Source: Sediminivirga luteola (GTDB taxonomy: Bacteria; Actinomycetota; Actinomycetes; Actinomycetales; Brevibacteriaceae). From it: DNA of 64,000 bases. Position 1 is the first letter of the stretch. Every line of letters begins with the position of its first letter. A model generated the notes under the pieces. The model saw nothing but the letters and a program-made list of their open reading frames with translations. It made no database searches and was not told the origin of the DNA. The stretch spans positions 124,001-188,000 of the forward strand of contig NZ_BMFY01000007.1 of assembly GCF_014639315.1 (NCBI RefSeq), in the 5' to 3' direction. A program made the position numbers and the translations under genes. Shown here piece after piece: positions 26,221 through 33,770 of the stretch.

Positions 26221-27828
26221 TCAGTCCTCCACGAGGATGAGCCCGGTGAACATCGTCCCGTTGGGCGTGATCATGGCGTCGAGTCCCTGACCGTAGGTGA
26301 TGTCGGGCCGCATCGCGAAGGGCACGTAGTCGGCGGCGGCGTACATCGCAGACTCCGCCTGCTCCCAGCTGCCGCAGGCCTCGGCCCCGGTGAGACTGCT
26401 GGATTCGGCGACGATCTCATCGAAGTCAGGATTGGACACCCCTGCATAGTTGTTGCCCTGCGGGGGCGTCGGACCGGAGACGAAGGACGCGAGCACATTG
26501 GGCACCGAGTAGTTCGAGGCCAGCCAGATGACATCCAGCTCCGAGGAAGCCCCCTCGGTCGTGACGCGCTCGAGGAAAGCGTTCGCGTCCGTGCCGTGGT
26601 GGTTGACGCCCACCCCGATCGCCGCCCACTGCTCAGCCATCAGCTCCGCGGCCGCAGAGTTCTCCGGCCAGCGAGTGTTCCAGGCGAACTCCAGGACGAG
26701 TTCCTCGCCGTCCTTGGCCCGGATGCCGTCGGAACCCTGCACCCAGCCGGCCTCGTCGAGCATCGCCTCGGCATCGGCCACGTCCGTGGCAGGCAGGTTC
26801 GGAGTCGCGGCATCGTACTGGCAGATCTGCGGATCGAGCACCGCCAGGCGCTGAGCGCGTTCGCCCTTGCCGGCCGTCTGCACCTGCATGAGAGAGTCGA
26901 GGTCGAGCGCCTTGGTCAGGGCGACGCGCACGTCCTCATCCGCGGTGGGCTGACCCTCGGCCTGGCTGTAGGCGAAGCCGCCGGTCACCAGCCTGCTCTC
27001 GATCAGGGGATCGACCGAGGCCGCAACCCGATCCTCGTCCGGACCCTGCACCGCGGCCATGTTCAGCTCGCCGGACAGCAGCAGGTTCGCCCGGGTACTG
27101 GGATTCTCGATGATCCGGATCTGGACGTTCTTCGGCACGCCCTCGGTCGAGCCGTCCGGGCCGCCCTCGGGAGCCCAGGCGTAGTCGTCCCGGCGCTCCA
27201 GCGTGTAGTGGTCGCCGGGGACCGCCTCGGTCATCTGGTAGAGACCGGTGCCGTTGGTCGTCGAGGCGACACTGTCCGGATCGTCGAGTGCGCCCTGGCA
27301 GTAGATCGGATGGATGCCCAGCTGCGGCAGCAGGAAGGAATTGGGATTCTCCGTCGTGAGGGTGACGGTGCGGGCCGCCTCATCGTGCTCGACCTGTGCA
27401 TCGGCGGGAACCACCAGGCCGACGAAGGTCGAGCCGTTGTCCGGATCGAGGATCCACCGGTAGTTGTTCGCCACCGTCTCCGCGGTCATCTCCGTGCCGT
27501 CGGAGCACATCGCCCCCTCACGGATGGTGAACTGCAACGAGGTGGGGGTCTCCTCCCAGTCCTCGGCCAGCCAGCCCTGCGCCTCACCGTTCTGGTCGAA
27601 ATAGACGGGGGACTCATAGGCCCAGGGGTAGACGTAGCTGAGCGTGGCGCTGGAGTTGACGTGGCGGAAGAGGTTGCCGGGGTCCTCGTTGATGGCATAG
27701 CTGAGCGTGCCGTCGATCACCGGCTCACCGCTGCTCTCGGAGCTTCCCGCGCCGGAGCCGGAGCCACAGGCGGAGAGAGTGAGCGCGCCGGCGGCCACCA
27801 GCGCAGCAATGGAGCGTTTCGTCATCAT
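26221..27828 (-). CDS. Peptide ABC transporter substrate-binding lipoprotein (SBP_bac_5)
   Basis: Protein of 535 residues with a lipoprotein signal, MMTKRSIAALVAAGALTLSA then C21, followed by a flexible Gly/Ser linker. The SBP_bac_5 fold follows, with the family pattern DGTLSYAINEDP, YPWAYESPVYFD and, near the middle, NGTGLYQMTEAVPGDHYTLERRDDY. It would sit on the outer face of the membrane and deliver oligopeptides or similar ligands. Its permease and ATPase partners are not adjacent. The matching Dpp/Opp set lies 5-10 kb away at 32991-36708 without its own binding protein, so the two probably work together. Confidence 0.92.
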   Translation of the reverse strand: MMTKRSIAALVAAGALTLSACGSGSGAGSSESSGEPVIDGTLSYAINEDPGNLFRHVNSSATLSYVYPWAYESPVYFDQNGEAQGWLAEDWEETPTSLQFTIREGAMCSDGTEMTAETVANNYRWILDPDNGSTFVGLVVPADAQVEHDEAARTVTLTTENPNSFLLPQLGIHPIYCQGALDDPDSVASTTNGTGLYQMTEAVPGDHYTLERRDDYAWAPEGGPDGSTEGVPKNVQIRIIENPSTRANLLLSGELNMAAVQGPDEDRVAASVDPLIESRLVTGGFAYSQAEGQPTADEDVRVALTKALDLDSLMQVQTAGKGERAQRLAVLDPQICQYDAATPNLPATDVADAEAMLDEAGWVQGSDGIRAKDGEELVLEFAWNTRWPENSAAAELMAEQWAAIGVGVNHHGTDANAFLERVTTEGASSELDVIWLASNYSVPNVLASFVSGPTPPQGNNYAGVSNPDFDEIVAESSSLTGAEACGSWEQAESAMYAAADYVPFAMRPDITYGQGLDAMITPNGTMFTGLILVED

Positions 27829-27836
27829 GGTTCCCC

Positions 27837-27870
27837 TTGAGATTGTGCTCAGGTTGAGATTGTCCTCAGG
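27837..27870. repeat. Tandem 17-mer in the gap before the binding-protein gene
   Basis: TTGAGATTGTGCTCAGG (27837-27853) is followed immediately by TTGAGATTGTCCTCAGG (27854-27870), one mismatch apart. The second copy includes the stop codon of the beta-lactamase-like gene at 27866-27868. The first lies just upstream of the ribosome site of the binding-protein gene, so the duplication lengthens the spacer between two coupled genes. Confidence 0.7.
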
Positions 27871-28750
27871 CGGAGCGGAGGTCTTCTACTGCCGCGGCAG
27901 CGAGTGCGCCGATGGCACGGTCGAAATCGGGCGCATTGCCCGCGGGGGTGGGCAGCCGCAGGAACACGGCCACCGCATAGCGGCCGGAGTCCGGGTACTC
28001 CACGACCCCCACCTCATTGCGGACATAAGGCAGCGTTCCCGTCTTCCCGCTGGTCTTCACCGCATCGCCGGGGAACCCCGAGCGCAGACGGTGCGACCAC
28101 ACCTGCAGGCCCAGGATCCTCCGGGCCTCGGCGCAGGCCTCGGGGGCCAGTCCCTCGTCCTTCCACAGCATGCCCAGCAGCCGGGTGGTTTCGCGTGGAG
28201 TGGTCCGGTTGGTGCGCGCGGGATCCAGCGCCCGCGTGCGCAGCAGGGCGCCGGCGTCGTCGAAATAGCTGTCCGGCGCCTCAAGGCCCTGGGCGGCTAG
28301 ATCCTCGTCGATCGTCGCGAACAGATGGGCGCAGTCGCCCTCGAGCACGGTGCCGGGCAGCCCCAGCTCCGCCATCCGGGCGTTGATGCGGTCCCAGCCC
28401 ACGATGTCCATGGCGACATCGGTCGCACGGTTGTCGGAAACGCTCATCATCGACAGGCACAGGTCGCGGAAGGAGAGCGAGACGGGATCGGAGAACACGG
28501 AGATCCCGGTGGGCCCGGCCACCGCGAAGTCTTCCGCGCCGAGCTCCACCCGGCGGCGAGCGTCGAGTTCGCCTGCAGCGATCTGAGCGCAGGCCTCCAC
28601 CAGCACCGGGATCTTGAAGACGCTCGCGGCGACCACCGCGGAGTCCTCCCGCAGGCCCGTCTCCACGCCCCGGTCCAGATCGATGGCATGCAGATATGCC
28701 GTGAGTCCCAGGCTGGACTCGAGCTCTGCGGCCGTGTTCTGCAGTCCCAT
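27866..28750 (-). CDS. Class A beta-lactamase-like serine hydrolase, cytoplasmic
   Basis: Protein of 294 residues with the class A penicillin-interacting motifs: S43-V-F-K46, S105-D-N107, and KTSGKTG near residue 235. An ExxLN omega-loop signature, needed for efficient class A beta-lactamase deacylation, is not evident. No signal peptide is present (MGLQNTAAELESSLGLTAYL...). This places it in the PF13354 group, whose non-lactamase members are amidases or esterases. It leads the leftward operon with the peptide-binding lipoprotein, the class C-like hydrolase and the D-aminoacylase. A D-peptide or D-amino acid amide hydrolase is a reasonable guess; resistance to beta-lactams is less likely for a cytoplasmic protein. 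Confidence 0.85.
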   Translation of the reverse strand: MGLQNTAAELESSLGLTAYLHAIDLDRGVETGLREDSAVVAASVFKIPVLVEACAQIAAGELDARRRVELGAEDFAVAGPTGISVFSDPVSLSFRDLCLSMMSVSDNRATDVAMDIVGWDRINARMAELGLPGTVLEGDCAHLFATIDEDLAAQGLEAPDSYFDDAGALLRTRALDPARTNRTTPRETTRLLGMLWKDEGLAPEACAEARRILGLQVWSHRLRSGFPGDAVKTSGKTGTLPYVRNEVGVVEYPDSGRYAVAVFLRLPTPAGNAPDFDRAIGALAAAAVEDLRSA

Positions 28751-28877
28751 GCCAACATCATCTGAGATGTGGCGCAGAACACGCTTCAGAGTTCAGGACA
28801 AATTCGCCCCCTCCCCTTCGTCCGCGCTGACAGTCGCCTGCCGGAGACCGGGAGGGGAACAGCCCGGGCAGCACCGT

Positions 28878-28897
28878 CCTTGTCGTACCGGACAAGG
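28878..28897. promoter_or_regulatory. Dyad in the divergent promoter region of the D-amino-acid island
   Basis: CCTTGTC-GTACCG-GACAAGG is a 7-bp perfect dyad at 28878-28897 between the leftward hydrolase operon and the rightward acyltransferase operon. Its core TGTCGTACCG (28881-28890) recurs exactly at 38749-38758 upstream of the M20 deacylase gene. This makes it a candidate operator for the island's PucR regulator, by inference. Confidence 0.45.
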
Positions 28898-28987
28898 CGG
28901 GCGCCGAACACTGCACCAATTCCACGATGCGGTCAGGCCGGGTGACAGGACATCCTGATGACGATGACGATTGAAAGGAACACCACA

Positions 28988-29851
28988 GTGGGCGCGTCCG
29001 CAGATGTACTCTCCCCGCATCACCTGGCACGGGATGCCCGGTTACTGGCCCAGCACGCCTGCGCCGGTGCCGGACTCGTGATCCGCGAGGCCCACGACGC
29101 AGCGGTGTGTGACGACATCGCCGAGGTGCTGAGCGCCGTGTGGATGAAGCCCGACCACCCGATCATCGATCCTGCCCTGCTGATCGCGATGACGCACGCG
29201 GGCAATCTCAGCTTCCTGGCCGTTCGGGATGGCCGGCCCGTGGGCGCGGCGGTGGGGTTCTGTGGTCCTCCCGGGATGCCCTTCCACTCGCACATCGTGG
29301 GTCTGCTCCCGGAGTCCACCGGCCGCGGCCTCGGGCAGGCCGTCAAGCTGTATCAGCGGGCCTGGTGCCTGGAACGCGGCATCACTGTGATGACCTGGAC
29401 CTTCGACCCTCTGGTGGGGCGCAATGCCTACTTCAACATCCAGCGTCTGGGAGCCCGCCCGGCCGAGTACCTGCCGGAGTTCTACGGCGCGATGAACGAC
29501 TCGATCAACACCGGTCAGCTCTCCGATCGCATGTTCATGCGCTGGGAGCTCACCTCCGCGCCTCCCGCTCTGGGTGCGATACCCGCGGCGCGGGGCGCGG
29601 AAGGGGCACACGCCGCGGTCGCGGACGTCGGCGGCCGCCCCTCCGGGTACCGTGCTCCGGAGAACACCGATGCGGCCGTGACCCTGGCGGTCCCCCGGGA
29701 CATCGAATACCTGCGGCGCGAGGACCCGGAGCTGGCGCACGAGTGGCGACTGCACACCCGGGCCGCCTTCGCCGAGCTGTTCGCCCAGGGCTGGACCGTC
29801 ACCGGATTCACCCGCTCCAGTCAGTACGTCCTCCATCATCAGGGCTCTTGA
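28988..29851 (+). CDS. COG3375-type GNAT acyltransferase (candidate D-amino acid N-succinyltransferase)
   Basis: Protein of 287 residues with the GNAT core MTHAGNLSFLAVRDGRPVGAAVGFCG and PESTGRGLGQAVKLYQRAWCLERGI, then MTWTFDPLVGRNAYFNIQRLG. This last is the hallmark of the COG3375 group that associates with o-succinylbenzoate-synthase-like racemases. I prefer GTG at 28988, with AAAGGA 8 bases upstream; an in-frame ATG at 28958 lacks a ribosome site. In the known route for irreversible D-to-L conversion, this enzyme type uses succinyl-CoA to acylate D-amino acids, which the racemase encoded 31 bases downstream then epimerises. The C-terminal motif GWTVTGF...YVL reappears in a remnant at 40 kb. 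Confidence 0.85.
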   Translation: MGASADVLSPHHLARDARLLAQHACAGAGLVIREAHDAAVCDDIAEVLSAVWMKPDHPIIDPALLIAMTHAGNLSFLAVRDGRPVGAAVGFCGPPGMPFHSHIVGLLPESTGRGLGQAVKLYQRAWCLERGITVMTWTFDPLVGRNAYFNIQRLGARPAEYLPEFYGAMNDSINTGQLSDRMFMRWELTSAPPALGAIPAARGAEGAHAAVADVGGRPSGYRAPENTDAAVTLAVPRDIEYLRREDPELAHEWRLHTRAAFAELFAQGWTVTGFTRSSQYVLHHQGS

Positions 29852-29882
29852 GAAGAGGGGCCTTACGAAAGGGTAGAAGAAC

Positions 29883-31007
29883 ATGAAGCTCCTGGCAGCA
29901 CGTCTCCACCACCTCGAACTGCCACTGGTCTCGCCGTTCACCACCTCCTTCATGACGCAGACGCACAAGCGGTGCTTCCTGGTCGAGATGGAGCTGGAGA
30001 CCACGGACGGCACCGTGGTCACCGGCTGGGGCGAGAACGTCGCCCTCGACCGCCCCTTCTACTCCCCGGAGCACCTCGACGGCTCCGCCGAGGTGGTGGC
30101 CCGCTGGCTGGTGCCGGAGCTGGTGGCGGCCGGAGAGATCACCGCGGAGACCGTGCACCATCACCTCCGCCGGGTGATCGGCAATCCGATGGCGAAGGCC
30201 TCGGTGGAGATGGCTGTGCTCGACGCCCAGCTCCGGTCCGAGGGCAAGTCCTTCGCCTCCTATCTGGGCGCGGTCTCGAGCGCTGTGCCATCCGGCGTGT
30301 CCGTGGGCATCCAGGACTCGGTGGCCCAGACGGTGCGCGTGGTGGGAGGCTACATCGACGAGGGCTATGCGCGGATCAAGCTGAAGATCCAGCCGGGCGC
30401 GGACATCGAGCACGTCGCCGCGGTGCGCCGGGAGTTCGGCGATGAGCTGCTGTTCCAGGTGGACGCCAATGCGGCCTACACCCTGGTCGACGCCGCGCAC
30501 CTGCGCCGCCTGGACGAGTACGGCCTGCTGCTGATCGAGCAGCCGCTGGGCGAAGCGGATCTGCGTCAGCACGCAGAGCTGGCCAAGCAGATGTCCACCC
30601 CGATCTGCCTGGACGAGTCGATCGACTCCGCCGAGACCGCCGCCGACGCGATCTCACTGGGCTCCGCCGCGGTGATCAACATCAAGCCCGGCCGGGTGGG
30701 CGGATACCTCGAAGCCCGCCGGATCCACGACATCGCCCGCGCCCACGGCATCGCGGTGTGGTGCGGCGGCATGCTGGAAACGGGAATCGGCCGTGCAGCG
30801 AACGCGGCACTGGCAGCACTGCCCGGCTTCACCCTGCCCGGGGACATCTCCGGCTCGGACAGGTTCTACGCCCTGGACATCACCACCGAGCCCATCCGCA
30901 TGCACGACGGCGTGGTGGACGTGCCAGCCGGCCCGGGCTTCGGCATCGAGGTGGACCCGGACCGGGTCGCCGAGTTCCGCACCGCTCTCGTGGAGATCCA
31001 GCTGTGA
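29883..31007 (+). CDS. Enolase-superfamily N-succinylamino acid racemase / o-succinylbenzoate synthase-like
   Basis: Protein of 374 residues with the full catalytic set of the muconate-lactonising subgroup: K166-L-K168, metal ligands D194, E219 and D244, and K268 in INIKPGRVGG. The capping domain at 1-110 has SPFTTSFMTQTHK, typical of the NSAR/OSBS family. No other menaquinone genes are nearby. Context (COG3375 acyltransferase upstream, D-aminoacylase and M20 deacylase in the island) favours racemisation of N-succinyl-D-amino acids over menaquinone synthesis. Its TGA overlaps the GTG of the S9 peptidase gene (GTGA), so both are translated together. Many family members do both reactions. Confidence 0.88.
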   Translation: MKLLAARLHHLELPLVSPFTTSFMTQTHKRCFLVEMELETTDGTVVTGWGENVALDRPFYSPEHLDGSAEVVARWLVPELVAAGEITAETVHHHLRRVIGNPMAKASVEMAVLDAQLRSEGKSFASYLGAVSSAVPSGVSVGIQDSVAQTVRVVGGYIDEGYARIKLKIQPGADIEHVAAVRREFGDELLFQVDANAAYTLVDAAHLRRLDEYGLLLIEQPLGEADLRQHAELAKQMSTPICLDESIDSAETAADAISLGSAAVINIKPGRVGGYLEARRIHDIARAHGIAVWCGGMLETGIGRAANAALAALPGFTLPGDISGSDRFYALDITTEPIRMHDGVVDVPAGPGFGIEVDPDRVAEFRTALVEIQL

Positions 31008-33001
31008 GCCGCGCACCCGTCCTCGACGACCTCACCCGGATCGTCGATCCCCAGACCCCGGCGCTGTTCCCCGGGGGCTCGGCGCTCGTCTACGCCGCCG
31101 TCCACCACCCGGCAGAGGGCCCGGCCGTGTCCGAGCTGCGCGTGCTGAGCCTCCCGGCGTCCGAGCTCGCGGACGCGGCCCAGGAAGGTACGGAGCGCGG
31201 GCCGGAGCAGGCACGCACCCTCACCTCCGGCGACCTCGACTCGAACCCCGCAGTCTCCCCCGACGGCTCTACCGTGGTGTTCACCCGCAAGGCTGAGGGC
31301 AGGCCCGCCCTGTTCTCCATCCCCGCCGAGGGCGGGGAGCCGGTGGCACTCACCTCCGGGCTCACGGTTGCCGGGATGCCGGTGTTCTCCCCGGACGGCG
31401 AGCACATCGCCTTCACCGCGCTGGCCGACGACAGCGCCGCGGATCCCACGCCTCCCCTGGTGATCGACGGCGAGCCCGCGCACAAGGTCGACGGCCTCGG
31501 CTGGGTGGGCACCGCCCGCCTGCAGGTGTTCGTGATGCCCGCCGCGGGCGGCGAGGCCGTGCGGCTGACCGAGTCCGGCAACTGCACCGCCCCCGCCTGG
31601 TCTCCGGACGGCACCACTCTTGCCTTCGCGCACACGGATCACGATGAGCAGGGGGTGCCCTTCACCCGCAGGGTGGGACTGGTGGATCTCGCCGCACCCG
31701 GTACCTCCGTGCGCTTCCCCTTCTCCCAGACCGGCATGTTCTCCCAGACAGGCATGGGCGGGCCCCTGCTGTGGTCCCCGGACGGCGCCTGGCTGGTGGC
31801 GATCGGGGAGGCCCGCACCCCGGTGGGGATCAACCGGCTGCTGCGGCTGGACCCGGACAGCGGCGATATCACCCCGCTCACCGCCGGGCTCGACCGCAAT
31901 GTGATGGGCGGCGGGCCCGGCTACCCCGGCGGCGCGCCGGCCTGGGGTGCGGACGGACGGATCTGGTTCTGCGTGCGCGAGGGCGGCCAGACCGCGCTGC
32001 GCTCCCTGGATCCCGCCGCGGAGTCCGGTGACATCCGCAGCCATGAGCTGGGCGATGGCGCTGTGATCAGTGGTCTGTCCATGGCCGGCGGCACCGCCGT
32101 GGTGCGGCTCTCGGATCCGGACCTGCAAGGCGAGATCTTCTCTCTCGACACCGCCAGCGGCGCTGTCACCCAGCTCACCCGGCACTGGGAGGAGGAGCTT
32201 CCCGAGGTGTCTTTCCTGTCGGCACGCCCGGTGAGTTTCACGATCTCCGACGGCACCCGGGTGCACGGCTGGCTGCTGCGCGACCCCGCCACCCAGGGCC
32301 CCGCACCCACGCTGCTCGACATCCACGGCGGGCCGCACAACGCCTGGACGGGAGTGGCCGACGCCGCCCACCTGTATCAGCAGGTGCTGGCGGCCCGCGG
32401 CTGGAATGTGCTCACCCTCAATCCCCGCGCCTCCGACGGCTACGGCGAGGAGTTCTTCACCGCGGCGGTGGGAGCCTGGGGCGAGGCCGATGAGCAGGAC
32501 TTCCTCGAGCCCCTCGACACCCTGGCGGACCAGGGGCTGGTGGATCCGCAGAGGGTGGCGGTGACCGGCTACAGCTACGGCGGTTTCATGACCTGCTGGC
32601 TCAGCAGCCGCCACCCGGAGCGCTTCGCGGCGGCCGTGCCCGGAGGCCTGGTCTCCGAGCTCCACACCCTCGCGGCCTCCAGCGATCTGGGGCGTTACCT
32701 GCGCGATATCGAGACCGGCGCGGGCAATGCCGAACGCCTGTCGCCGGCCAGCTACGTGGACGCGGTCACCGCCCCCACCCTGGTGCTCCACGGCCAGGAG
32801 GATCAACGCTGCCCGCTGGCCCAGGGCGAGCTCTGGTACTCACGTCTGCAGGAGAACGGCGTGCCCTCGCGCATGGTCGTCTACCCCGGGGGCTCTCATC
32901 TGTTCATTCTCAACGGCCCGGTCTCTCACCGGGTCGATTACAACCAGCGGATCATCGACTGGGTGGTGGAGCACACACAGGCTTCGAGCCTCAAAGACTA
33001 G
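31004..33001 (+). CDS. S9-family prolyl-oligopeptidase-type serine peptidase
   Basis: Protein of 665 residues. A beta-propeller of WD/TolB-like blades spans about 20-400 (SPDGSTVVFTR, SPDGEHIAFTA, SPDGTTLAFAH, SPDGAWLVAIG). The alpha/beta-hydrolase catalytic domain follows, with S524 in GYSYGG, D600 in HGQEDQR and H632 in GGSHLF. No signal peptide, so it cuts imported peptides in the cytosol. Start is the GTG that overlaps the racemase stop; much longer upstream frames are shadow. The 3' end overlaps the convergent ATPase gene by 11 bases. It would supply dipeptides or amino acids, including D-residues, to the rest of the pathway. Confidence 0.9.
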   Translation: MSRAPVLDDLTRIVDPQTPALFPGGSALVYAAVHHPAEGPAVSELRVLSLPASELADAAQEGTERGPEQARTLTSGDLDSNPAVSPDGSTVVFTRKAEGRPALFSIPAEGGEPVALTSGLTVAGMPVFSPDGEHIAFTALADDSAADPTPPLVIDGEPAHKVDGLGWVGTARLQVFVMPAAGGEAVRLTESGNCTAPAWSPDGTTLAFAHTDHDEQGVPFTRRVGLVDLAAPGTSVRFPFSQTGMFSQTGMGGPLLWSPDGAWLVAIGEARTPVGINRLLRLDPDSGDITPLTAGLDRNVMGGGPGYPGGAPAWGADGRIWFCVREGGQTALRSLDPAAESGDIRSHELGDGAVISGLSMAGGTAVVRLSDPDLQGEIFSLDTASGAVTQLTRHWEEELPEVSFLSARPVSFTISDGTRVHGWLLRDPATQGPAPTLLDIHGGPHNAWTGVADAAHLYQQVLAARGWNVLTLNPRASDGYGEEFFTAAVGAWGEADEQDFLEPLDTLADQGLVDPQRVAVTGYSYGGFMTCWLSSRHPERFAAAVPGGLVSELHTLAASSDLGRYLRDIETGAGNAERLSPASYVDAVTAPTLVLHGQEDQRCPLAQGELWYSRLQENGVPSRMVVYPGGSHLFILNGPVSHRVDYNQRIIDWVVEHTQASSLKD

Positions 33002-33770
33002 GCACGGCGGAGATCAACTCGCGGGTGTAGTCGTGCTGCGGGTTCTCCATCACGTCCAGGGTCTCGCCCACCTCCACCAGACGGCCCGCGCGCATCACGG
33101 CCACCCGGTCGCTGACGATCCGCACGACAGCCAGATTGTGGCTGATGAACAGCACTGAGAAGCCCAGTTCCTGCTGCAGGTCCCGCAAGAGATTGAGCAC
33201 CGAGCCCTGCACGGACACGTCCAGCGCCGAGGTGATCTCGTCAGCGAGGATCACCGACGGCCGGGCCGCGATCGCACGCGCCACCGCAATCCGCTGCCGC
33301 TGGCCGCCGGACAGCTGGGCGGGCATGCGCTGGGCGTATTCCGCCGGCAGCGCAACCGAATCCAGCAACCCGGAGATCTCGTCTCGGCGGGCCCGCGGGG
33401 ACGGCACGCTCGTGCCCTCCCTGCGGTGCGCGGCGACAAGCGCCTCATCAAGCGACTGGCCGATGGTGCGGCGCGGATCGAAACAGGACTGCGGGTCCTG
33501 GAAGACCATCTGCACCCGGCGGCGCTCCCGTGCCACGGGTCCACGGGCGCGGGAAATCTCCGTGTCCCCCAGCAGGATCCTGCCGGAAGACGGCTCGGTG
33601 AGACCCACCGCCGCGCGGGCCAGCGTGGACTTCCCGGACCCGGATTCACCCACCAGACCCAGAATCTCTCCCGGCTCCAGGCGGAGATCGACTGAGTCGA
33701 CGGCGGTGAATGCCGCGGCCCCGTGACCATAGATCACAGAGACGGACTCGAAGGATAACTGCGGATTCAT
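32991..33770 (-). CDS. Oligopeptide ABC transporter ATP-binding protein (DppF/OppF type)
   Basis: ATPase of 259 residues with Walker A GESGSGKST, Q-loop VFQDPQSCFDPRRT, signature LSGGQRQRIAVARA and Walker B VILADEITSALDVS. It ends with the DYTRELISAVPSL tail of the DppF/OppF group. It is the last gene of the leftward Dpp operon, its start overlapping the fused permease-ATPase stop by 4 bases. It works with that protein and DppB to import peptides bound by the lipoprotein encoded at 26221-27828. Confidence 0.93.
   Translation of the reverse strand: MNPQLSFESVSVIYGHGAAAFTAVDSVDLRLEPGEILGLVGESGSGKSTLARAAVGLTEPSSGRILLGDTEISRARGPVARERRRVQMVFQDPQSCFDPRRTIGQSLDEALVAAHRREGTSVPSPRARRDEISGLLDSVALPAEYAQRMPAQLSGGQRQRIAVARAIAARPSVILADEITSALDVSVQGSVLNLLRDLQQELGFSVLFISHNLAVVRIVSDRVAVMRAGRLVEVGETLDVMENPQHDYTRELISAVPSL

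Noticed and set aside
8812-28750. A beta-lactam degradation pathway made of the penicillin acylase and the class A beta-lactamase-like protein
   Set aside because: The genes are 17 kb apart in different operons, both proteins lack export signals, and the beta-lactamase-like protein lacks a clear deacylation motif. The D-peptide context explains the latter better.
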